Source: Archivesica marissinica (lineage: Eukaryota; Mollusca; Bivalvia; Venerida; Vesicomyidae). From it: DNA of 64,000 nucleotides. Where the stretch lies: NCBI GenBank assembly GCA_014843695.1, contig CM026400.1, positions 18,676,294 through 18,740,293 on the forward strand, given 5' to 3'. The notes under the pieces are model-generated. The model made no database searches. It worked only from the letters and a program-made list of their open reading frames with translations, and had not been told where the DNA came from. Shown here piece after piece: positions 1 to 9,745 of this stretch (within the stretch, counting starts at the first letter, position 1; each line of letters opens with the position of its first letter). The position numbers were made by a program, and so were the translations under genes.

Positions 1-201
1 CTATCCATGTTGAGGTAGCAAGTGTACTAACTTCTATAACCCCCTCTTGTTGTGTACTCAGAGATTGTATGTATGTATGTACGTTCTGGTAAGTGAATTC
101 AGCTTGCAGATACCATTTTAGATTACCTCACTGTTCTAGACTGCGCCTGCCAAATATAATCGCTACTGACTGCAGTAACAGTTGAAAGATTATATACAGT
201 T

Positions 202-254
202 GCCGCCATTCAGCTAAACTAATGCTGACGTCACAGTGGCGCCGAGCATGCGCA
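202..254 (+). promoter_or_regulatory. Candidate promoter-type motif cluster (YY1-, CRE-, NRF1-like)
   Basis: GCCGCCATT at 202-210 (YY1-like), TGACGTCA at 226-233 (perfect CRE) and GCATGCGCA at 246-254 (NRF1-like) lie within about 50 bp, with nothing similar nearby. Such clustering is typical of housekeeping promoters. It is 9.4 kb upstream of the CENP-F ATG, so it could serve a non-coding first exon of CENP-F or another gene, or be chance. Confidence 0.25.
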
Positions 255-317
255 TTAATGTATAACCCATAGTTGGCATTGGTCCATCTGATACCTAAAA
301 AAATGTTTTTCAGACAG

Positions 318-600
318 ATCTGTAGTCCAGTGGTATCACGCTGGACTCGTAATACAGGGATTGCAGGTTCGATCCCCCGTCTGACCCTAATAAAATTAAC
401 AGTCTTTCAGATGGGATTTTAAACCTAGGTATTGTGTCGGTGCTGTATGTAGTGCACGTTAAAGAACCAGAGCAGACTCTGGAATGGGTCTCTATCTGTA
501 TCATTGTACTATCCTCCAACAATCTAAAATGACTAATCTCTTCAGGAGACGTCGCTCATATGAGCAACCGGTAGCGACGATAAATAAACGTAAACCACAA
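318..600 (+). mobile_element. tRNA-derived SINE family C copy
   Basis: The head TGTAGTCCAGTGGTATCACG and GCAGGTTCGATCCCC is followed by TGACCCTAATAAAATTAACA, GTAAAGAACC-like and ATGGGTCTCTATCTGTATCA blocks. The 3' end is ACCGGTAGCGACGATAAATA. Confidence 0.83.
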
Positions 601-1832
601 AAAAAATATGTTATTTCAAGTCTAAATATTTGGACTAGTGTTACACAGTAGAGCTCAGAACAAATACCTGAAGGCACAACAATTCGGTGTATGGTACTTG
701 GCGGGTTTATTGCACGGGGCGATTACACAGCCGCTTTAAAGTCCGTTTTAAACGACAATACATTAGGTGGTTGAACATAATAAAAACCCAGGATGAGACC
801 CTGGCGCGAGTCTGGTGGATCCTGGTACGTCCTTTTTGCTGTCATCATTTACTAACATAAAATGGAAGACGCGTGAAGCGTTTAGACTAATGCCATAATG
901 GACAGGTATTTGAGAATGATTTGGAAATACAAGAAACTGTATTTTGAGTCAGATGTACAACAATAAACACTAGCTACAATAGCTATTTGCCGACAAGGAT
1001 ATTCGGTCCAGTACGTTTTATTTCGGTCCAGTAAAATGTGCTATCATAGTGGACAGAATGTCCAGTGCCTTGAAGAGGTGGACCTTGAAAAATGTGTCGA
1101 GAAGACTACTAGTATCATGACGAATACATTATATTTAAACCCAAACCTCCAATGTGCCCAAACAACATTCATTGGTGTGAGTGGATTGCGCCTACTTTAA
1201 TCCAATTAGCATCCTTGTATATTGGAGACGCATGTCACTGATGGTAATCATCGGTATGCTTGAAATACACCTTTAATTGCCATTCTAATACACACAACAG
1301 TAGATTCTTTGCTTCTGGCAAAATGAAACGGATATCTTCAGAAATTCAACAGTTTGGGTGTTAAATAAATATATTTATATGACGGAAAAAGCAAAATATA
1401 TCAATGTCTGTCCTAGAGAAAAATGAAAACTCTTCCACATATTTTGCCTTGTAGCGTCATTACTCGACAAAACAATACCAGATTGGTTGCTATGGAATCC
1501 GTTACGACTTTAGTTTGGACATATCATTTGCATATATGGTCTGCTATATAGTTTACTAGCTATCAACACAACGGTTGGAATATTGCGCCATCAACATTGA
1601 TTGAAAGGTTTTGAATACGTGACTATTAATATATACATTGCATACTCCTGCTTCCGTTTGATCAGATGTCATCCAATTTTTTACCAAATGATTAGTATAC
1701 GAACATACCTGTTGCCACGAGAAAGTCGTATGACCCATCATCATTACCACGACAGCTATACAGATATTTTGTTCAGGCATAAGCTCAACGTTAGTAACAT
1801 GAAACATTTCACAGACTATTGGGAATATAACT
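601..1832. other. Unannotated upstream DNA
   Basis: AT-rich sequence without supported exons, tandem repeats or complete mobile elements. Short open frames at 1556-1879 have no family features. Confidence 0.5.
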
Positions 1833-2115
1833 GACGATTGTGTGACATGAATAATACAAAGTCTGGTTCCTATTCCCATATTTTCCTAGACTGCAGCTAT
1901 TTGAAATTGTTTTGGGAAATTATCGCTGAAATGTTCAAACAATGCGGAATTTAAAAAACTTTTAAAGATCTAGAATATATTGTCATTGGTTACAAAATTG
2001 AGCTACGGGAGTACCAAGATGTCAATATTGTACTTAGCCATATATCATATTGTATTTATAAAACATACTTCTTAAGCGATAGACGAAAGATGCCATTCAA
2101 TATGATAAAAACTCT
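1833..2115 (+). pseudogene. 3' end of a LINE reverse-transcriptase ORF, decayed
   Basis: From 1840 the frame reads CDMNNTKSGSYSHIFLDC, then SYLKLFWEIIAEMFKQC and a stop, and after it FKDLEYIVIGYKIELREYQ and SHISYCIYKTYF. The C..H.x4-C arrangement with FWEII and a later VLSHISYCIYK is the usual C-terminal layout of non-LTR retrotransposon ORF2. The upstream part is not recognisable. It ends where the family A SINE target duplication begins. Confidence 0.5.
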
Positions 2116-2127
2116 ATACTATGACTT

Positions 2128-2264
2128 AGTTTATACACATTTATTTTAGCTCGATTGTGAAACAAGTTCTTACAACTTATATTTATCACTCTCGAGACCT
2201 CATTCCTGATGGAATCCATCTGAAGCGAACGCGCATCCAATGAGCTATCACGACTTCCTATTTA
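2128..2264 (-). mobile_element. SINE family A copy with internal deletion and target duplication
   Basis: The 3' tail and head are present but about 95 bp of body between GATGGAATCCATC and GAAGCGAACGCGC are missing. The direct repeat ATACTATGACTT is at 2116-2127 and 2265-2276, so the deletion came with or after insertion. Confidence 0.85.
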
Positions 2265-2519
2265 ATACTATGACTTGCTTGTGACAAGTGAATACATGAA
2301 GAAGGTTAACAAACCTTACCAGTTTATTCTAAAGTTTTTGAAACATCTAAATCTGTTTTGCTAATTGTCATTTGTTATTATATATTTACTTGTAAATGAC
2401 TTGTATTATATGTGAATAAACGGACTGCCATAGGCAATTCCAAAGAGAGAAAAATACAAAGTCTGGTCTGGTTAAATACATGAAGTGGTCTCAGAAACAG
2501 TTGTTACTTAAATTAGCTA

Positions 2520-3310
2520 AATTGATATATTTACCAAACATAAAAGGCGAATCTGTAAATAGTCAAAATAAGTTAATATATTTAAATGTAACCTTTGTCA
2601 TTTTCAATGAATACAATTAATAGTCGATATATGATACAATATAAATCACTTCATCCGTGTATTATGCATTTATATAGTAATTTAAATTCCATTTCCCCAC
2701 TCGAGATTTACATTTCATAGTGGTCGTTTCATTGGGACACTACATTACGAGTTATTAGTTGTTGTATTAGTTAATATATTTAATTGCAAGCCTTCTGGTA
2801 TTCAGTGAATACAATTAATATTCGATATATAATATCAGTAACTTCATCCGCTTATTATGGATTTATATATTATTTAAGATTACATTTCTCACAAGAAATT
2901 TACATTTCGTAACGTTCATGTAATTTTGAAATTACATTGCAAGCTATACTTCGGGTATAAGTTAATATATTTAATTAAATACAATTAATATTAGATATAT
3001 AATACAATATAAGTAATTTCATGCTCTTATTTTGCATTTATATAAGATTGATTTTAAATTCCATTTCGCAAACGAGATTTACATTTCGTAGTTGTCGTTT
3101 CATTGAGAAATTACAATATGAGCCGTAAATCTTGTATATGTTAATATTGTGATTTTCATTAAATATAATTAATATTCGATACATAATACAATATAAATCA
3201 TTTCGAACTCTTATTTTGCATTTATATAGGATTTAATATTCCATTTCGCACACGCTAATTACATTTCGTCCATTTCGCACACAATATTCCATTTCGTATT
3301 TCAGGCGTAC
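2520..3310 (+). repeat. Diverged AT-rich tandem repeats of ~170-200 bp, about four copies
   Basis: The block TACAATTAATATTCGATATA, ATACAATATAAGTAA, TTATTTTGCATTTATATA, then CCATTTCGCACACGAGATTT, ACATTTCGTAG, recurs from about 2611, 2811, 2982 and 3165. Copies differ by many substitutions and small indels. No coding sequence. Confidence 0.75.
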
Positions 3311-3737
3311 CGCTTTCAAATAGTCATACTCAAATAAATGAAATAAAACCAGTCTAAAATTTGCGCATGCGTAGATTGCAGAGGGAATTTCAAAGAGATG
3401 TGTTCAAAATAAAAATAAAAAATGTAGAGAAATTACAGAAAGAAGTTGTAAACAACTAGATCTTTTTAAAAACTAAAAGGCACGCATGGTTTTATTTAGT
3501 AGAAGAAATTTTAATACAACGGTATATTGCACACAATCTGTCTTCATAATTGAACATGTCCCTTGGCCTTGTTTCTTATTATTTATTCAAATTATTGTTA
3601 TTTGTGTTATATTTCTGTAAACTTATTAGTTAAATAGTCGGGATCATAATTGACTAATGAGGCTCTGGCGAAAGCTATCTACTCAATGAGAAGTTTCCAA
3701 TTTAGTGGTCCCCACAGGATCGAATTGTGGGTTATTA

Positions 3738-3915
3738 TACAAATTTGTTTTAGATCAATTGCGAAACAAGTTTTTGCAACATTAGATTAATCGCTCTAAT
3801 CTAGATATGGTCGACCCTAGATACCTCATTCCTAGTGAGGGAGAGAGAACAGTCAATGTGTGATTTAAATGCCTTTCCTAAGAGCACAATTGGCGGAGTT
3901 AAAATTTGCCCTTAA
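3738..3915 (-). mobile_element. Old SINE family A fragment
   Basis: A diverged tail and body (ACAAATTTGTTTTAGATCAA, CTCATTCCTAGTGAGGGAGA, TTTAAATGCCTTTCCTAAGA). The head is lost where the MITE at 3917 begins. Confidence 0.7.
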
Positions 3916-3916
3916 A

Positions 3917-4590
3917 AGTTGTGATGGTGTATGGTCAAGTCGGACCGTGGTCACCTCGGACCACATTTTGTGTGGTCACCTCCGACCACATTTGTGGTCA
4001 CCTCCGACCACCTCTACAAATCGGCGTGGTCATCTCGGACCATCGCAATTGACGATATTTTCCGTAAATGATGTTGAAATTTGGCAAAAAAGAGAGATAA
4101 TGGTGTATTTTAATTAAGTGTTTTCTTTGATGAGGTTAATTATACTGTTGACATCAGTAAATTTAGTTCATCTCATTAACGAGTGACTGTGTCATAACTA
4201 ATTATGAGTGACTAGTATTCACAGATCACTACCATTTTCGATAATTATGTCTTTAATTTTGCTGAAATATTACTCAAATGTCCACGTAATTTATGGAATT
4301 TCGAAAGCAGTTGATGAATTTTTCTTTATTAAAACCTGTTTCGTTATATCTCCGTAAATTACATTGACATTTGACCATCATTTCATTGAAATATTGCTGA
4401 AATATTACTCAAATGTCCACGTAATTTACGGAATTTCAAAAGCTGTTTGTAAATTCATTGATGATTTGTGTATTAAAACGTGTTTGACTTGACTTGACCA
4501 CACAGATGGTCCGACTTGACCATGGTCACCTCGGACCGTCAATATGGTCCGAGGTGACCACGGACCGACTTGACCGTAATTCGTTGTGAT
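3917..4590. mobile_element. MITE with clustered GGTCACCTCGGACC ends
   Basis: Inverted end regions: GGTCAAGTCGGACCGTGGTC at about 3933 and GGACCGACTTGACC at 4561-4574. The motif GGTCACCTC(G/C)GACCA is repeated about four times at the left end and in both orientations at the right. The interior has two ~60-bp copies of TTACTCAAATGTCCACGTAA and onward (4270 and 4402). It appears inserted in an old family A SINE (3738-3915). Confidence 0.7.
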
Positions 4591-4649
4591 GTCGCATTGC
4601 GAACTTCGCTTAAGGCACGTAAGTCTAGTTCTACATAGTACTACATGTG

Positions 4650-4866
4650 ACATGTGTGGCGTCCGTGGTAGAGCGTCGGATTTGGAATCGAACGGTCCCG
4701 GGTTCGATACTCGGTCAGGCCACGTATGTAGTGTCATTGAGCAAGGCACCTCACACACATTGCTTAGTACTGGTTAATCGCTTAGGTTGACAAAGCTTGC
4801 CCAGGAAAACATGTCTAATTCCCAGCGAGGTGTTTGACATTAAAGGAACATACATACATACATACA
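4650..4866 (+). mobile_element. tRNA-derived SINE family D copy
   Basis: The head CCGTGGTAGAGCGTCGGATT and CCCGGGTTCGATACTCGG is followed by GAGCAAGGCACCTCACACAC and a 3' end ACATTAAAGGAACATACATA with a CATA microsatellite tail. Confidence 0.8.
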
Positions 4867-5064
4867 TTAGTGGTACCGTGGCCAACCGCTCAGCAAAAAT
4901 GGTTATGCTGGGGCTGGACTGTACATGTAGGGGAGGCCATACCAGAGACATATTGTTAGGCAAAAAAAAAGAGTTTATAGGGTTGGAGACTGAGGAATTA
5001 TTAATTCCAAATTAAGTAGTTCAGGTTCCTTGTATGTGGTTTTGGTCGGCGCATACCAAATTAT

Positions 5065-5319
5065 TGTAGATTTTATATAGGTATAACTGATGATTGTAAT
5101 TTGCATGCGTCGATATTCAAGTGTTTGCCAGTTCAGGGAGTTGATCATTTTTGTTACACTGCTTGTATAGTTATAGTATAACTATACAAGCAGTGTAACA
5201 AAAATGATTATAACTATACAAGCAGTGTAACAAAAATGATCAACTCCCTGAAATGGCAAACACTTGAATATCGACGCATACAAATTACAATCATCAGTTA
5301 TACCTATATAAAATCTACA
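5065..5319. repeat. Large palindrome (~110-bp arms) with a 32-bp duplication in the right arm
   Basis: The left arm 5065-5174 and right arm (ending 5319) are near-perfect reverse complements, with a single-base centre at 5175. The right arm contains a tandem duplicate of the 32-bp block TATAACTATACAAGCAGTGT... (5176-5207 and 5208-5239). DNA or RNA from this site would fold into a long hairpin. Confidence 0.9.
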
Positions 5320-5363
5320 ACTTATAGTCATTGCAGACATAGCGTGCTGCTGATCTTGTGTAT

Positions 5364-5647
5364 GTTTTTACATTTATTTATCGTCGCTACCGGTTGCCCA
5401 TATGAGCGACTACTCTTGAAGAGAATAGTTATTTTCAATTTTTGGAGGATAGTGCAATGATACAGACAGAGACCCATTCCAGAATCTCCTCTGGTTCTTT
5501 TACGTGCACAGTGTAAAGCACCGACACGAGACCTCGGTTTAATGTCCCATCTGAAAGACTGTTAATTTTATTAGGGTCAGACGGGGGATCAAACCTACGA
5601 TCCCTGGATTACCAGTCCAGCGTGTTACCACTGGACTATATATCCGC
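5364..5647 (-). mobile_element. SINE family C copy
   Basis: Reverse complement from the 3' end (TTTATCGTCGCTACCGGTTG) to the head (CGTGTTACCACTGGACTATA). Confidence 0.83.
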
Positions 5648-6002
5648 CTGTGCTGTTGATCTTTGCACTCTTTCTGCTTTATAGACCTGTGAGAGACTTT
5701 TGGCAGGGGTGCCAGACTGTTGAGCAATACTCGAGTTGAGGACATACATAGATGTTATAAGCTTTTTCTTTGACTTTCTTGTTACCAGTCTTTACATTTC
5801 TTTTGATGAATCTGAGAGAATGAGTAGCTTTGGAGGATATGTTGTTTATGTCCACGGGTAGACCAGTTTAAATCTTTACTAATTGTAACACCTAGATATT
5901 TGGCGGAATCGTTTGATTTTAGTACCATGTTATGTAGTGTGTAAGGGAAAATAAGTGGTTTTGTGTAAGGGGAAATAAGTGTTTTTGACGTGATGATTCA
6001 CG

Positions 6003-6172
6003 CCCTGCTGGAGCCCCTGTTATGATTGTGCCTTAGGCAAGGCATTTAAATTCCACATGCCTGTGGCGATGGATTCCATTAGGAATGAAGTCTCGCGAGT
6101 GATTAATATAAGTTGTAAGAACTTGTTTCACAATCAAGTTATGTCAATTAATTTGTATAGACTAATATTAGC
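6003..6172 (+). mobile_element. SINE family A fragment
   Basis: Starts mid-head (GGAGCCCCTGTTATGATTGT) and continues through GATGGATTCCATTAGGAATG to the tail AATTTGTATAGACTAATA. Confidence 0.75.
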
Positions 6173-6293
6173 CTTTCACCGCTATCATAGGTCTGTTCAT
6201 CAGGGCTGCAGGTACACTCCCTATCAGGGACACATGTTGACAAGGTTGTCATTCACTTAGGGGGGAAAAGTTTGTTGATTTCAATAGGAATGT

Positions 6294-6542
6294 GTCCGCC
6301 TCCGTGGTCGAGTGGTTAAGGTCGGTGACTTGTATACCACTGTAACAATCATCACTGATGGTCACGGGTTCGAGCCCCGCTCAGGCCGTGTCTCATTTAT
6401 ATGAAAAAGTTGGCAGTTTCTTACGGAGGTTGGTGCACCCAAGTACTGGTTAACCGTTGGAGCCTGCCCAGGAAAGGTGTTGTTAGGTAAACTGCCCGAA
6501 ATGGTGCTGATGCAGGCGTAAAACCCGAAATATAACATAACA
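6294..6542 (+). mobile_element. tRNA-derived SINE family B, complete copy with 13-bp target duplication
   Basis: A Leu/Ser-tRNA-like head (TGGTCGAGTGGTTAAGG; GGGTTCGAGCCCCG). The body is GAAAAAGTTGGCAGTTTCTT, TGGTGCACCCAAGTACTGG, and the end is GTAAAACCCGAAATATAACA. TCAATAGGAATGT is at 6281-6293 and 6543-6555. Confidence 0.92.
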
Positions 6543-6630
6543 TCAATAGGAATGTACCATTAGCACATACAACCAGGGCTCATTCTAAGTTTTATACCAA
6601 AGTTTGTCCAGTAAGATACACTGGCCCATT

Positions 6631-7270
6631 CAGCGTTGGATATTCGTGTCAATATGTTCCGGCCAACTTGGCCTGTACTTGAGAAAAGGTATCGGCCAAG
6701 ATGAAATAGTACAGGCCAATTTTTGGCCTGTACTTAAGAATTAGTTCCGGCCGCAAATAAATGGTACAGGTCATTGAATGTGGTTCTGTCCGGAGGCAAT
6801 TGCCATGCTAGGGGGGTCCGGGGGCATGCCCCCCGCGAAATTTGTTTTAAGTAGACACAAAATGGTGCATTCTGGTGGACTTTGGGGTAAAATCAACCTC
6901 TTTTTTTATCTTAAATTTTGTTACTTTTTTAGATAATTTTTCTTCAAAATTGCTATGTAAGTAACTGTTTAACTAAGGGGGGTTGATTTTGAATCATTTT
7001 TAGGACTGTCCCCATTCAACTTATCTTTTTTTATTAAAAACCTTTATAACCACATATACGCTTACATCCGAGCCAACGAGAGTGATTAATATAAGTTGTT
7101 CAAACTTGCTTCGCAATCGTTGTAAAATAAATAAATTATAAAAATTTAAAAAAAAAAAATATAAAAAAATAAGACATCTCGCCACGATGTCGAGTGCGTA
7201 GTAAACGTTTCTCGCCAGTCTAAAAACGTTATCGCCATGGCGAGTTGGCGAGTGCGAATATCCAACGCTG
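6631..7270. mobile_element. Insertion with CAGCGTTGGATATTCG inverted ends inside the hAT-like MITE
   Basis: It begins CAGCGTTGGATATTCG and ends CGAATATCCAACGCTG, an exact 16-bp terminal inverted repeat, flanked by CCCATT on both sides (target duplication). Inside are a GGCCTGTACTT palindromic region, a GGGGGTCCGGGGGCATGCCCCCC palindrome segment around 6816-6834, and a SINE 3' tail at about 7060-7170. Confidence 0.82.
7060..7172 (+). mobile_element. SINE 3' tail with A-rich end, inside the nested element
   Basis: It carries CATCCGAGCCAACGAGAGTG, ATTAATATAAGTTGTTC, GCAATCGTTGTAAAATAAAT, then a long A/T-rich stretch. It matches the 3' half of the SINE at 57198-57455 and lacks a tRNA head. Confidence 0.7.
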
Positions 7271-7448
7271 CCCATTTATAAAGCACTCATTCTATTCAAA
7301 TGTTGTATTTAGTGGTCATACTGTGTATTTTACCCCAATTTGTTGATATTGACATTGTATTTAAGGACGTAATCACACACTTTCTCACTTCTCCCAAATA
7401 GTATATGTAGGTACTACAGACTGTTAGCTATTAACTATATCGTGTCAT

Positions 7449-7656
7449 CAGTGGTAGAGCGTCGGATTTGTAATCGATCGGTCCCGGGTTCGATACTCGA
7501 TCAGGCCACGTATGTAGTGTAATTGAGCAAGGCACCTCACACACATTGCTTAGTACTGGTTAACCACTTAGGTCGGCTAAGGAAAACATGTCTAAGTCCC
7601 TGCAAGGGGTTTGACATTAATGGAACATACACACATGTATGTATACATACATTATA
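7449..7656 (+). mobile_element. SINE family D copy
   Basis: Same layout as 4650-4866 (CAGTGGTAGAGCGTCGGATT, GGGTTCGATACTCGATCAGG, CATTAATGGAACATACACAC) with a CATA/TATG-rich tail. Confidence 0.8.
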
Positions 7657-7710
7657 CACTACTCATATATATAAATTGTATAAGTATTAACACTTACACT
7701 CATTGAAATC

Positions 7711-8098
7711 GTTAAATATCTTACTACGTACAGTTCACATAGAATGCATAATTATATGTATACAGCGAACATTGTTAAATATCTTACTACGTACAGTTCA
7801 CATAGAATGTATAATTATATGTATACGTCGAACATTGTTAAATATCTTACTACGTACAGTTCACATAGAATGTATAACTATATGTATACATCGAACATTG
7901 TTAAATATCTTACTACGTACAGTTCACATAGAATGTATAATTATATGTATACATCGAACATTGTTAAATATCTTACTACGTACAGTTCACATAGAATGTA
8001 TAATTATATGTATACAGCGAACATTGTTAAATATCTTACTACGTACAGTTCACATAGAATGCATAATTATATGTATACATCGAACATTGTTAAATATC
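7711..8098 (+). repeat. 63-bp tandem repeat, 6 copies plus a partial
   Basis: Units start GTTAAATATCTTACTACGTA at 7711, 7774, 7837, 7900, 7963 and 8026, with a partial at 8089. Nearly identical. The unit is a multiple of three without stops, hence long spurious frames. Confidence 0.95.
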
Positions 8099-8357
8099 AT
8101 GTACTATCCACATAATAATACATAGAATGTATAATTATCTACTTAGTATATCTACATAAACTACAAGTATTCCTTTATTTTAGTAATTATCTTTAGTAAT
8201 AAGTATGTAAATAATACTCTACGTTCAATGATGCATATTCACGCTATTTAAAACTGTTAACATAAGGTGACTTGTTGGGCCGGGTGTTAAAATTTCACAT
8301 TATACTGAATATATGTTGGAAAACACAAGTCACTATAATAAACAATTATCTTATTCT

Positions 8358-8877
8358 GACCTAGAATGAGCTCTGACCTAGAATGAGCTCTGACAACTAG
8401 TGTTGCTTCTCCATGTAATGGATTAATGCTGAAGAGCTCGGACCTAGAATGAGCTCTGACAACTAGTGTTGCTTCTCCATGTAATGGATTAATGCTGAAG
8501 AGCTCGGACCTAGAATGAGCTCTGACAACTAGTGTTGCTTCTCCATGTAATGGGTTAATGCTGAAGAGCTCTGAGCTAGAATGAGCTCTGACAACTAGTG
8601 TTGCTTCTCCATGTAATGGGTTAATGCTGAAGAGCTCGGACCTAGAATGAGCTCTGACAACTAGTGTTGCTTCTCCATGTAATGGATTAATGCTGAAGAG
8701 CTCGGACCTAGAATGAGCTCTGACAACTAGTGTTGCTTCTCCATGTAATGGATTAATGCTGAAGAGCTCGGACCTAGAATGAGCTCTAACAACTAGTGTT
8801 GCTTCTCCATGTAATGGGTTAATGCTGAAGAGCTCTGACCTAGAATGAGCTCTGACAACTAGTGTTGCTTCTCCATC
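8358..8877 (+). repeat. 66-bp tandem repeat, ~7.6 copies
   Basis: Units start GACCTAGAATGAGCTCTGAC at 8375, 8441, 8507, 8573, 8639, 8705, 8771 and 8837, with a short extra piece at 8358. The 233-residue open frame on the - strand is a repeat artefact. Confidence 0.95.
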
Positions 8878-9319
8878 TAAATATGATTCTCTTAAAAAGT
8901 CTTTGTATATCAAACACATAGAGTGGTGGAACCTATGTTCGGCGTAGAATATCCTATTTTGATATAGTACATCATTGAATAAAAACACTTATTGGTCTTA
9001 ATCAGAAATGGTATAGAAACTATTTTTCGGATTAGGTGTAGATTTTTAAAATTCGGATGGCTACCTGAATTGCTCATACACCGTATCAGTTTCGGTTGAA
9101 ATATTCTTTGAATGATTTGTTTGTTTATATTTGTCTGCTGGACCAGTCACGTGACAGTTGCATCAGGCTACCGATACACGTAACAGAATGCTATTGCACC
9201 ATGCTTCAGCTCTGTCAGCGAAATTAGCTTCGAACTAAATAAATATTTTAAATACGGATGAATATGGACAAATACGCTGAGCATAGGAATACGCCGAGTA
9301 TACACCACATTAATACATA
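8878..9319. other. Unannotated DNA upstream of CENP-F exon 1
   Basis: No repeat or element recognised. It could hold the CENP-F promoter or a short 5'UTR exon, but no motif decides this. Confidence 0.4.
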
Positions 9320-9497
9320 CAGTCAAACATGTGTTAGTGGTCACCTCCATTAACCTGTGTCAAGCAGCCAGTGTCCAGATTCCCAATATGTTGTTTTATT
9401 ATATACATTTGCCCTCTATTAGTATTAAGCAGCCACCTGTGCTAAACAGCCACTTCCTGTGATTCCCTTGGCTGGCTGCTTAATACAGGTTTGACTG
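9320..9497. mobile_element. MITE with CAGTCAAAC ends (Tc1/mariner-pogo type), upstream of exon 1
   Basis: The inverted ends are CAGTCAAACATGTGTTAG and TTAATACAGGTTTGACTG, TA on the left. The inside has short repeated motifs GGCTGCTTAA and AAGCAGCCA. It is one of three copies (10222-10399, 34901-35076), all next to CENP-F exons. Confidence 0.8.
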
Positions 9498-9595
9498 GTA
9501 GTCTAAATATGGATAATGATTTATATTGTATGTTATTATAAATCATACTTATACCTTAATTTACCAGTAAGGTTTAAACAATAATCAATTTTTAG

Positions 9596-9745
9596 GTACA
9601 CTAAAAGATGAGTTGGGCGGCAGATGAGTGGAAGGTGGGGCTGTCCCACAGAGCCCTTCAGAAGGTGGAGCAGTTAGAGGGCCAGATCAACCGTCACAAA
9701 AAGGAGGCAGAGATGAAACAATTTAAAATGGACAGTATGGAACAG
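9596..9745 (+). CDS. CENPF: CENP-F exon 1 of the coding region (residues 1-46)
   Basis: The exon is preceded by a splice acceptor (TTTTTAG at 9589-9595), so 9596-9607 is 5'UTR spliced from an unidentified upstream exon. ATG at 9608 starts MSWAADEWKVGL, which aligns with the invariant start of CENP-F (MSWxxEEWKxGL), and that decides the start. The donor is CAG|GTAGGT at 9746 and the exon ends in phase 0. The sequence ALQKVEQLEGQ is typical of the family's N-terminal coiled coil. The reading frame continues past the donor only into intron sequence. Confidence 0.92.

Larger units (their letters stand above)
6574..7401. mobile_element. hAT-like MITE copy split by a later insertion
   Basis: The left part (6574-6630, CAGGGCTCATTCTAAG and TACACTGGCCCATT) and right part (7271-7401, ATAAAGCACTC...TTTCTCACTTCTCCCAAAT) match the uninterrupted copy at 38033-38322. 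The right terminus is lost. Confidence 0.75.

Noticed and set aside
8287..8988. 233-residue frame on the - strand
   Set aside because: Produced by the 66-bp tandem repeat; no flanking gene structure.
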